NCBI GenBank assembly: GCA_025362765.1
Contig: JANYFI010000296.1
Span: 1-7,894, forward strand
Length of the DNA: 7,894 nt
Source of the DNA: Ferruginibacter sp.
Lineage (GTDB): Bacteria; Bacteroidota; Bacteroidia; Chitinophagales; Chitinophagaceae
Direction: 5' to 3'
The position numbers and the translations under genes were made by a program. Each line of letters begins with the position of its first letter. Position 1 is the first letter of the stretch. Shown here piece by piece: positions 1 to 5,967 of the stretch. The notes under the pieces are model-generated. The model saw nothing but the letters and a program-made list of their open reading frames with translations, did not search any database and was not told the origin of the DNA.

Positions 1-11
1 TTGCCTCACTT

Positions 12-19
12 TACTTTTG
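12..19 (+). promoter_or_regulatory. Candidate -7 promoter element for the unknown gene pair
   Basis: TACTTTTG matches the Bacteroidota housekeeping -7 consensus TAnnTTTG exactly. It ends 15 bases before the ATG at 35, leaving a short A-rich leader without a Shine-Dalgarno motif, as is usual in this phylum. The -33 TTG element would lie upstream of the window, so only half of the promoter can be seen. The same ten bases, TTTACTTTTG, also precede the batD-like gene. Confidence 0.45.
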
Positions 20-34
20 ATAACAAATTAAAAT

Positions 35-241
35 ATGGAATCAAAAGAAGCCAACTCATTAGCATCCAAAGTTAAGACCGGCTTGCTTAAAAAAACAGCC
101 TCTAAAATATCCCTGGGAGAAATATTTAATGATAGAATATTTCCTGCTGTAATAGAAGAAAAATTGTACATCGCCTATTTTAACGAAGCGCCTGATTCCA
201 TTTGCATCAGTGACATAAAAGCTGCATACAAACAATACTAA
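35..241 (+). CDS. Small hypothetical protein (68 aa), first gene of an AT-rich pair
   Basis: I do not recognise this protein. The frame opens with ATG at 35, a -7-like box stands just upstream, and the TAA stop lies two bases before the ATG of the next gene. That spacing suggests co-transcription and possibly translational coupling. The N-terminal third is basic and rich in Lys and Ser (for example KVKTGLLKKTASK, about residues 12-24). The remainder is mixed and looks able to fold, with several aromatic residues and a YKQY end. No signal peptide, membrane segment or catalytic motif is visible. Base composition is clearly more A-rich than in the genes to the right, which fits an accessory or recently acquired gene. 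A small regulator or the partner of the next protein is conceivable, but nothing in the sequence shows it. Confidence 0.6.
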   Translation: MESKEANSLASKVKTGLLKKTASKISLGEIFNDRIFPAVIEEKLYIAYFNEAPDSICISDIKAAYKQY

Positions 242-243
242 TC

Positions 244-675
244 ATGGCTCAAAAAATTGTACTAAAAAAATTGGGCGTTCTTTCAATTCCTGCCGGTTGC
301 GATTCAAGCTCATTCGAACGGGCGCATCTAAAAAATAAACTATGGATAGTAAAAATCACTAAACCAAGATATAGCAACAGGATATTTTACGCAACCCAAT
401 ACAATTTTAAAAGCAACTGGTTATGTAAAACCTCTAGTACAATTTTTACCCTAAAACCAAAAAGGAAATTCAAAACATTAATGGAGTATGATTTAATTTG
501 TCAAAACTGCAAGTCAAAAAAAATAACGCATAGCAACGAGCTGTCTGCGGCAATTAACCATCATGTTCCAATGTCAACAATAATACAAGTATTTAAAGAC
601 AAAGATATTGAGCTGGAATTTACGCTTGATGATAAAAGCAGATACCATGGGATGGTATTTAACGAGGGTAAATAA
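244..675 (+). CDS. Basic hypothetical protein (143 aa), second gene of an AT-rich pair
   Basis: I do not recognise this protein. It starts with ATG two bases after the preceding stop and ends with TAA at 673-675. It is strongly basic, with Lys-rich stretches at about residues 4-9, 71-79 and 90-93. It has a single CxxC pair (C86, C89, in CQNCKSKK) and other isolated Cys at 19 and 61. One CxxC could be half of a zinc site or a redox pair, but no second pair is present, so a zinc ribbon is not supported. No signal peptide or transmembrane segment is apparent, so it is probably cytoplasmic. Two 60-base stretches that I counted by hand (361-420 and 481-540) contain 20 and 19 G/C, against 32 in one murA stretch (2761-2820), so composition differs sharply from the neighbouring core genes. 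The length and the tight pairing support a real gene. Its function is unknown, and nucleic-acid binding is only suggested by its charge. Confidence 0.65.
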   Translation: MAQKIVLKKLGVLSIPAGCDSSSFERAHLKNKLWIVKITKPRYSNRIFYATQYNFKSNWLCKTSSTIFTLKPKRKFKTLMEYDLICQNCKSKKITHSNELSAAINHHVPMSTIIQVFKDKDIELEFTLDDKSRYHGMVFNEGK

Positions 676-679
676 ATAA

Positions 680-725
680 GCAGGTGTGAAATTCCAATAT
701 TTATAACTTCATAACCTGCGCAGGT
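680..725. repeat. Three copies of GCAGGT in the convergent gap
   Basis: GCAGGT occurs at 680-685 and 720-725, and its complement ACCTGC at 714-719. The last two overlap to make the perfect 12-base palindrome ACCTGCGCAGGT (714-725). In RNA the middle copy could pair with either outer copy, giving two exclusive hairpins: one with a 28-base loop, one a tight 4-bp stem. The gap lies between converging genes, where a terminator is expected. However, no T-run follows on either strand, so I do not call a terminator. Confidence 0.5.
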
Positions 726-738
726 AAAGAATAAGACC

Positions 739-2025
739 TTATTTCAACACCCGCAACTTCACCGTTTCAATTCTTGTGTCGCTAACGTTTAAAATGTCAA
801 ATTGGTAATTACCTACGGTGAAGGTTTCTTTTTGTTTAGGGATTTCGTCTCGGTGGTGTATAATAAAACCACTCAGGGTTTCCGTGTCAGCGCTATCGGG
901 AAACTCAAGGGCGTATTTCTCGGTAATGTAATCGAGTTCCAGCCTTCCGCTAAAGATAAATTCGTTGGCGGAAAGTTGTTTTTCAATTAACTCTTCGGTA
1001 TCATGTTCATCGCGAATTTCGCCAAAAATTTCTTCCAGTAAATCTTCCATGGTTACAATGCCGGCCGTACCGCCAAATTCATCTACTACCCAGGCAATAC
1101 TTTTTCTTTCTTTGCTGAATTTATTCATCAGGTCGGTAGCACTCATGCTTTCAGGAATTGCTGGTATCGGCAATAAGATCGATCGGATATCCTGCGGATT
1201 TTTAAACAGGTCCAGCTGATGAATGTAGCCAAGGATGTTGTCAATATTTTCTTCGTATACAACCAGTTTACTCAGTTTTGTCTGGATAAAAGTAGCCTTC
1301 ACCACATCCATGTTGGTACTGATGTTAACGCCTTCAATTTCTTTGCGGGGTACAAGGCATTCCCTTATTTTTATTTCGCTGAGCGATAAGGCGTTTTCAA
1401 ACAATTCCTTGTTGATGTCGCTTGAATCCTCTTCATCGTGGTGCTTGCTTTGTTGTATAAAATGCTCCAGGTCAATTTTGCTGAACACTTCTTTTTTATC
1501 GCTTAGCCGCACATTAAAAATATAGCGCAATAACCACTCTGCAATGGTGACAAAAAAATTGGAGATGACTGAAAAAATAGCAAAAAAGAACTGTACAATG
1601 TAAGCGATAAAACCGCTGCTTAAAATACTTTCGTTGGTTGCCCGAAAGAAAGCCTTAAAAATAAATTCGATAAACAATACAATCAGCGTGGATAAAATTG
1701 TTTCTACCAGCAGCTTAATGTATTTGACATAATCAGCCAATGCAACGGGTAATTGCAGTTCGATATAATGCCATAAGGGATATAAAAATTCACCAACTAA
1801 TAAACCGTACACCACCAGTACCACATTTACCCCTACCAGCGTGGTGCCAATAAAGCGGGCTGGCTTATCTGCATATTCACCCCAAACCTTACCACTGTAA
1901 GTGCCTTTCTTCTTTCTAAGCTCCATCGAAAGTTTATTGGCGGAGACAAAAGCAATCTCTATCCCTGAAAAAAAACCGATGAGGATCAAAGAAATTATTA
2001 TTGCGAAAAGTGCTATCCAATCCAT
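739..2025 (-). CDS. CNNM/CorC (HlyC) family membrane protein with CBS pair
   Basis: This is a complete 428-aa member of the CNNM (DUF21) plus CBS pair plus CorC_HlyC family, often annotated as hemolysin and linked in studied members to Mg2+ transport or efflux. Hydrophobic segments lie at about residues 3-19, 59-81, 103-127 and 140-170 in the inner membrane. The family's first-helix motif appears as FFSGIEIAF (S20, G21, E23), and N67 stands in the second helix. The cytoplasmic CBS pair runs from about 221 to 335, with VPRKEI (225-230) and the signature WVVDEFGGTAGIVTMEDLLE (312-331). The CorC_HlyC domain fills about 345-428. One oddity is that the third-helix motif, normally GExxPK, reads IEFIFK (119-124): Glu is kept but Pro is replaced by Phe. 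The ATG start at 2025 is followed directly by the first helix. It lies 45 bases after gmk and is probably the last gene of the murA-gmk operon. The substrate is inferred. GldE is a relative, but the N-terminus does not look like GldE. Confidence 0.88.
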   Translation of the reverse strand: MDWIALFAIIISLILIGFFSGIEIAFVSANKLSMELRKKKGTYSGKVWGEYADKPARFIGTTLVGVNVVLVVYGLLVGEFLYPLWHYIELQLPVALADYVKYIKLLVETILSTLIVLFIEFIFKAFFRATNESILSSGFIAYIVQFFFAIFSVISNFFVTIAEWLLRYIFNVRLSDKKEVFSKIDLEHFIQQSKHHDEEDSSDINKELFENALSLSEIKIRECLVPRKEIEGVNISTNMDVVKATFIQTKLSKLVVYEENIDNILGYIHQLDLFKNPQDIRSILLPIPAIPESMSATDLMNKFSKERKSIAWVVDEFGGTAGIVTMEDLLEEIFGEIRDEHDTEELIEKQLSANEFIFSGRLELDYITEKYALEFPDSADTETLSGFIIHHRDEIPKQKETFTVGNYQFDILNVSDTRIETVKLRVLK

Positions 2026-2070
2026 ATAGTAAAAATAACAACAAAGATTGATTTAAACCGCTAAATGAAT

Positions 2071-2643
2071 TTACCTGGCAATGAAAGCCTTTATAACGTT
2101 TTCTGCTTCGCAGCATGCATGTTCCAGCGTATCATTTACAATCTGTTCATCAAACTGGTCTTTAAAAGAAATTTCATAGGCGGCTTTGTTTACCCTTGCG
2201 GCCAGTGATTCAGCCGTTTCAGTTCCCCTGCTTTCCAAACGTGTTTTTAACGCCGCTACCGAAGGTGGTACAATAAACAGGCTGATGGCAGAATCGGGGT
2301 ATTGCTGTTTTACGTGAATGGCACCTTTTACATCTATATCCAGTATGGGTATTTTGCCGGCATCCCATATCCGTTGCAACTCGCTTTTTAAAGTGCCGTA
2401 ATATTTTCCTTCATACACCATTTCCCATTCGGCAAATTCGTTGTGCTGAATTTTTTGCTTAAAATCTTCCAGCGATATAAAATGATAATCTACCCCGTTT
2501 TGCTCAGTACCCCTGGCCTGCCTGGTAGCAGCAGAAACAGAAAAAGCCAGTTGTGGAAACGTACGCATTAAATGTAGCGTAATAGATGTTTTGCCTGCGC
2601 CGGATGGAGCAGTAATAATAATGATTTTGTTCGGAATAGGCAT
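2071..2643 (-). CDS. gmk: Guanylate kinase
   Basis: Guanylate kinase transfers phosphate from ATP to GMP (or dGMP) to give GDP, a step in purine nucleotide synthesis and salvage in the cytosol. The 190-aa length is normal for the bacterial enzyme. Visible motifs, numbered from the ATG at 2643, are the P-loop APSGAGKTS (12-20); the GMP-binding region SVSAATRQAR (35-44), with S37, R41 and R44 followed by Y53; E72 in FAEWEMV; YYGT (81-84); LDIDVKGA (101-108), matching the family's lDIDvqGA; and RLESRG (135-140) in the lid. The usual TTRxPR reads ATRQAR, so a Thr and the Pro are changed while both GMP-contacting Arg remain. An in-frame TTG six bases upstream (2647-2649) could extend the protein by two residues, but ATG is preferred. 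The gene follows murA by 26 bases and precedes the CNNM gene by 45, so it is probably co-transcribed with both. Confidence 0.95.
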   Translation of the reverse strand: MPIPNKIIIITAPSGAGKTSITLHLMRTFPQLAFSVSAATRQARGTEQNGVDYHFISLEDFKQKIQHNEFAEWEMVYEGKYYGTLKSELQRIWDAGKIPILDIDVKGAIHVKQQYPDSAISLFIVPPSVAALKTRLESRGTETAESLAARVNKAAYEISFKDQFDEQIVNDTLEHACCEAENVIKAFIAR

Positions 2644-2669
2644 TTGCAAAGAAAAGAAACTGTCGCCTG

Positions 2670-3974
2670 TTAATCAATTCTTTTTATATCGGCGCCCAAT
2701 TGCGTCAACCGGGTATCAATTTGCTGATAACCCCGGTCAATCTGTTCAATATTTTGAATGATGCTTTTGCCTTCAGCACTCAATGCGGCAATCAGCAAGG
2801 CCACGCCAGCCCTTATGTCTGGGCTGCTCATAGTAATGCCCCGCAGGCGCTGTTGTCTTTCCAGTCCAACTACTACCGCCCGGTGAGGATCGCACAAAAT
2901 TACCTGGGCACCCATATCAATTAATTTATCTACAAAAAACAAGCGGCTCTCAAACATTTTCTGGTGAATGAGTACGCTGCCTTTGGCTTGTATAGCTGTA
3001 ACCAGCACGATGCTTAATAAATCGGGCGTAAAGCCCGGCCAGGGGTGATCGTAAATGGTTAAGATACCGCCATCCATGTATTTCTGAATTTCGTACAAGT
3101 CCTGCGAAGGAATATGTATATCATCTCCAATAAATTCCATTTGAATACCCAGTTGCTGAAACCTTTCCGGTATTACACCCAGGTGTTCAATGCCCGCGTT
3201 TTTGATGGTGATATCGCCCTGCGTCATGGCGGCAAGACCAATAAAACTGCCCACTTCAATCATGTCTGGCAGCAAGCGATGGTCTGTACCACCCAATTCA
3301 TCTACCCCTTCGATGGTAAGCATATTGCTTGCTATGCCGCTGATGCGGGCGCCCATGCGGTTAAGCATCCTGCAAAGCTGCTGTAGGTATGGTTCACACG
3401 CAGCGTTGTAAATAGTAGTAGTGCCCTTTGCCATTACGGCCGCCATTAAAATATTGGCGGTGCCGGTTACGCTGGGTTCGTCCAGCACAATATTAGCGCC
3501 TTTTAATTCGGGTGCCACCAGGTAAAAAAATCCGTCGGCATTGTATTGAAAGCCGGCACCCAGTTTTTCAAACCCAATGATATGGGTATCCAGTCTTCTT
3601 CTGCCAATTTTATCACCACCCGGTTTGGGTATGTACGCTTTTTTAAACCGTGCCAACATAGGCCCGGCCAGCATTACCGAGCCCCTTAGTTTACCGCTTT
3701 TTTTATGATAAGCATCGCTGTTCAGGTAATCTACATCAACGTCATCGGCCTGAAAGGTGCAGGTATCGCGGCTGATGCGGTTAATTTTTACTTTCATCTC
3801 GCCCAGTAATTCTATCAGCAGATTTACGTCAATGATGTCAGGGAGATTGGTAATCGTCACTTTTTCTGCCGTGAGTAACACAGCCGAAATAATTTGTAAT
3901 GCTTCGTTTTTGGCGCCTTGCGGTGTAATGTCTCCGGATAGTTTTTTTCCACCCCTTACTTCAAATGAACTCAT
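2670..3974 (-). CDS. murA: UDP-N-acetylglucosamine 1-carboxyvinyltransferase (MurA), Asp-type active site
   Basis: MurA moves enolpyruvate from phosphoenolpyruvate to UDP-GlcNAc, the first committed cytosolic step of peptidoglycan synthesis. The 434-aa protein is complete and slightly longer than the E. coli enzyme. It shows GAKNEAL (20-26, with K22 and N23 at the E. coli positions), KLRGSVMLAGP (95-105, with R97), PGGDKIGRRRLD (118-129), PWPGFTPD (311-318, ending in the catalytic-type Asp), SSPDIRAG (383-390, with R388) and the closing region IDRGYQQID. The active-site loop residue that is Cys115 in E. coli is Asp (D121) here. Known Asp variants remain active but are not alkylated by fosfomycin. 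AroA, the sister family, is excluded by the GGxxIG loop and the RGY terminus. The ATG at 3974 opens directly into the conserved N-terminus. It is probably the first gene of a murA-gmk-CNNM operon, separated from the HAD gene by a terminator. Confidence 0.96.
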   Translation of the reverse strand: MSSFEVRGGKKLSGDITPQGAKNEALQIISAVLLTAEKVTITNLPDIIDVNLLIELLGEMKVKINRISRDTCTFQADDVDVDYLNSDAYHKKSGKLRGSVMLAGPMLARFKKAYIPKPGGDKIGRRRLDTHIIGFEKLGAGFQYNADGFFYLVAPELKGANIVLDEPSVTGTANILMAAVMAKGTTTIYNAACEPYLQQLCRMLNRMGARISGIASNMLTIEGVDELGGTDHRLLPDMIEVGSFIGLAAMTQGDITIKNAGIEHLGVIPERFQQLGIQMEFIGDDIHIPSQDLYEIQKYMDGGILTIYDHPWPGFTPDLLSIVLVTAIQAKGSVLIHQKMFESRLFFVDKLIDMGAQVILCDPHRAVVVGLERQQRLRGITMSSPDIRAGVALLIAALSAEGKSIIQNIEQIDRGYQQIDTRLTQLGADIKRID

Positions 3975-4030
3975 AAAATGTATGCTAAGTAAAAATGACT
4001 GTTTCTAAAAATGAAAATAACTATTTTAAA

Positions 4031-4059
4031 TAAAAAAGATGGATTCAATTATTGAACCA
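4031..4059 (-). terminator. Intrinsic terminator downstream of the HAD nucleotidase
   Basis: Read on the minus strand, the stem TGGTTCAA, loop TAA and TTGAA(T)CCA (4059-4040, with one bulged T) form an 8-bp hairpin. It is followed immediately by TCTTTTTTA. It begins about ten bases after the HAD stop codon and lies before murA, in the right place and orientation to end the HAD transcript. The opposite strand has only a short TTTT after the hairpin, so function there is less likely. Confidence 0.6.
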
Positions 4060-4068
4060 GCTTTTCTA

Positions 4069-4767
4069 CTAAAAAATCTCCTCCAGTTCTTCCAGGTGAT
4101 AAATGACATAAGTGGCTTTTATATCTGTGGGTTTTTTTAAGTGATTTACAAACACAGAATCCATTCCGGCATTGATGGCGCCCTGTATATCCGCATCCAG
4201 GTTATCGCCCAGCATAATACTTTCGGCTAAACCAGCCCCGGCTTTATTTAATGCGTATTCAAAAATTTCTTTTTTTGGCTTCAGGCTGTTGCTGGATTCC
4301 GAGGTAATCATATTGGTAAAATAACGGCTCAGTCCGCTGTTGTTTATTTTGCTCCACTGTGTTTTTTCAAAACCATTGGTAATTAAATGCAAAGTGTATC
4401 CTTTTGCGGTGAGGTAATTTAATATTTCAATAGTATGCGGAAACAGTGCTTTTTTTACGGGTAAGCGCTCTAAAAAATGTTCGCTCATATCCCTTGCCAG
4501 TGCTTCGCTGCCGATTTTAAATTCCAGCATGGTACGCCACATGCGTTTCCATTTTAATTCCTCACTGTTAATAAATCCTTTATGGTACCTGTCCCACAAA
4601 ATTTCGTTGTGGTGCAGGTAATGTTTATAAAAATCAGCAAAGGGATAAACGCCTTTAGCTTTCAGTTCAAAATGGGCATATACTTCCGTTAGGGCTTCTT
4701 TGGCATTGGTATCAAAATCCCAAAGGGTATGATCGAGATCGAAAAATAAATGTTTGTATGCCGGCAT
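4069..4767 (-). CDS. HAD-family hydrolase, YjjG-type pyrimidine nucleotidase
   Basis: This is a complete 232-aa soluble HAD phosphatase, most like the YjjG/YfnB group, whose studied members dephosphorylate nucleoside monophosphates and help clear non-canonical pyrimidine nucleotides. Motif I is FFDLDHTLWDF (8-18), with nucleophile D10 and acid/base D12. A helical cap covers about 20-105. Motif II is LITNG (128-132) with T130, motif III is K163 in SLKPKKEIF, and motif IV is GDNLDADI (187-194) with the metal-binding acids. The WDF after motif I, NSEELKWKRM in the cap and the GDNLDADIQGAINAG region fit the YjjG group better than phosphoglycolate phosphatase. The start is ATG at 4767. A -7-like box stands upstream (4857-4850) and an intrinsic terminator follows, so it is probably transcribed alone. 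The substrate is inferred from family resemblance only. Confidence 0.82.
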   Translation of the reverse strand: MPAYKHLFFDLDHTLWDFDTNAKEALTEVYAHFELKAKGVYPFADFYKHYLHHNEILWDRYHKGFINSEELKWKRMWRTMLEFKIGSEALARDMSEHFLERLPVKKALFPHTIEILNYLTAKGYTLHLITNGFEKTQWSKINNSGLSRYFTNMITSESSNSLKPKKEIFEYALNKAGAGLAESIMLGDNLDADIQGAINAGMDSVFVNHLKKPTDIKATYVIYHLEELEEIF

Positions 4768-5088
4768 GCTGCGTGGATGGTTGAGTATTGTTATTGCTGC
4801 AATGATATTGAAAGCACCAGGCTGTACATATTATTTGCAGGTTAATTTGCAAAGCTAATGGTAATTTGAAAACTTTATATCCTTTTGAAGCCGGCGGCTA
4901 TTTAAGCACAAATGTATTTGAAGATGCTTCTGTACCTTCGACCTGGAAGGGGGAAGCTCAATAAAGGTTTTATGTAGCGGTATGCTATCCGAAGCAGCGG
5001 ACGTACTGCCAATGCTGTTCCATATTGTTGCTTAGCAGGCCATTTTTTTATCATTTAGTTTATAACAGTACAGGTTAATTTATTTTAC
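4768..5088. other. 321-base divergent intergenic region
   Basis: The gap lies between the HAD gene (minus) and the SDR gene (plus), so it should carry promoters for both. I see a -7-like element for the HAD gene (4850-4857). No TAnnTTTG match is evident for the SDR gene. A short inverted repeat, CCTTC-N6-GAAGG, lies near 4936-4951, and the odd palindrome ATTGCTGCAAT is at 4793-4803. The central part is more GC-rich than the other gaps and holds a stop-free frame at 4812-4964 without an ATG start. I found no tRNA, no convincing ncRNA and no gene that I can support. Confidence 0.5.
4850..4857 (-). promoter_or_regulatory. Candidate -7 element for the HAD nucleotidase gene
   Basis: On the minus strand, TAGCTTTG matches the Bacteroidota -7 consensus TAnnTTTG. 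It lies about 80 bases upstream of the HAD start codon. No clear TTG is found at the expected distance further upstream, so the match rests on one element and could be chance. Confidence 0.3.
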
Positions 5089-5790
5089 ATGAACATAGTA
5101 ATAACAGGCGCTTCTAAAGGGATTGGCAAAGCAATCGCCACCGCTTTTGCAGCAGAAGGTCACAATCTTTTTTTATGTGCCCGCAATGAGGTAGACCTGT
5201 ATCATACCGTGGCGGAATTGCAGGTGAAATTTCCAGACATTGCTATCAACGCCCTGGCGGCCGATGTTAGTGATAAGGCGGCTAACAAAAAATTTGGCGA
5301 CTGGGTGTTAAACAAAGCAGGTTCAGTAGATGTGTTGATCAATAACGCCGGACAATTTTTACCCGGCAGCGTTTACAATGAAGCCGAAGGTTTGCTGGAG
5401 CAAATGATAGCGGTAAATTTATACAGCGCCTACCATTTAACCAGGCACCTGCTCCCCGGCATGATGGCTGTAAAGCACGGACATATTTTTAATCTTTGCT
5501 CCATTGCTTCGCTGCAGGCTTATACCAATGGCGGCAGTTACAGCATCAGCAAGTTTGCGTTGATGGGTTTTAGCAAAAACCTGCGGGATGAGATGAAGCC
5601 ACACAATATAAAAGTTACCGCTGTGTATCCGGGTGCGGTAATGACGGCTTCCTGGGGTAATTTTGACAACAGCCACCAAAGAATTATGGAAGCAAGTGAT
5701 ATTGCCACGATGATAATAACCGCAGCAAAACTATCGCCGCAGGCGGTGGTGGAAGATATTGTGATTCGTCCGCAATTGGGCGACCTTTGA
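5089..5790 (+). CDS. Short-chain dehydrogenase/reductase (classical SDR, FabG-like)
   Basis: This is a complete 233-aa classical SDR, a cytosolic Rossmann-fold oxidoreductase using NAD(P)H. The cofactor motif TGASKGIG (6-13) follows the first strand. R32, just after the second strand (CARNEVDL), favours NADP(H). The NNAG motif is at 85-88, and the catalytic set is N110, S138, Y151 and K155, with the expected YxxxK spacing and Ser 13 residues before Tyr. PGAVMT (181-186) is the usual segment after the sixth strand. The C-terminus ends in VIRPQLGDL. The ATG at 5089 begins right at the first strand, leaving no room for a later start. The gene stands alone between two gaps, so neighbours do not reveal its substrate. 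FabG-type ketoacyl reduction, a YdfG-like activity or another carbonyl reduction are all possible. Confidence 0.9.
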   Translation: MNIVITGASKGIGKAIATAFAAEGHNLFLCARNEVDLYHTVAELQVKFPDIAINALAADVSDKAANKKFGDWVLNKAGSVDVLINNAGQFLPGSVYNEAEGLLEQMIAVNLYSAYHLTRHLLPGMMAVKHGHIFNLCSIASLQAYTNGGSYSISKFALMGFSKNLRDEMKPHNIKVTAVYPGAVMTASWGNFDNSHQRIMEASDIATMIITAAKLSPQAVVEDIVIRPQLGDL

Positions 5791-5793
5791 TTT

Positions 5794-5811
5794 TAATGGA
5801 TAATGGATAAT
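5794..5811 (+). repeat. Tandem heptamer TAATGGA, about 2.5 copies
   Basis: TAATGGA at 5794-5800 is repeated at 5801-5807 and followed by a partial copy, TAAT. It begins three bases after the SDR stop codon and runs into a T-tract. It is short and may be simple slippage. No function is suggested. Confidence 0.6.
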
Positions 5812-5945
5812 TTTTTAATTAATAATCGGGCGCTTTTCTTTTCCAATACATTATTAACATTAACCGGTTTATTTTTTATTCATTCATTTAACAGTTTTTT
5901 ATAATCATTTGCATATTTCTGTTACATTACAGCTTTGCTATAATT

Positions 5946-5953
5946 TACTTTTG
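5946..5953 (+). promoter_or_regulatory. Candidate -7 promoter element for the batD-like gene
   Basis: TACTTTTG matches TAnnTTTG and ends 14 bases before the ATG at 5968. It is identical over ten bases (TTTACTTTTG) to the element before the gene at 35, with nearly the same spacing to the start. TTTG at 5908-5911 is too far upstream (34 bases between) to be a standard -33 partner, so that half is unclear. The implied leader is very short and lacks a Shine-Dalgarno motif. Confidence 0.4.
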
Positions 5954-5967
5954 CATTACCAGTTATT

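Noticed and set aside
89..96. A7 run followed by C in the first small gene, resembling a slippery frameshift site
   Set aside because: The reading frame is CTT AAA AAA ACA, which does not give the X XXY YYZ register needed for a programmed -1 shift. The frame continues to a normal stop.
1934..2116. Minus-strand frame spanning the end of gmk and the start of the CNNM gene
   Set aside because: It overlaps two well-supported genes in another frame and has no recognisable product.
4758..4767. Perfect palindrome ATGCCGGCAT covering the HAD start codon
   Set aside because: It is loopless and fully explained by codons Met-Pro-Ala-Tyr. There is no second site to suggest an operator.
4812..4964. Stop-free frame of about 50 codons in the divergent gap
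   Set aside because: It has no ATG and only a possible TTG at 4866, with no recognisable domain. It is kept as a question about the gap and is not called as a gene.
4982..5035. Short ATG-initiated frame of 17 codons upstream of the SDR gene
   Set aside because: It is too short to distinguish from chance. There is no start context, no coupling to the SDR start and no recognisable peptide.
5862..5880. AACCGGTT palindrome followed by a T-rich stretch, as a terminator for the SDR gene
   Set aside because: The palindrome has no loop, and reducing it to a hairpin leaves too few pairs. It also lies 70 bases past the stop.
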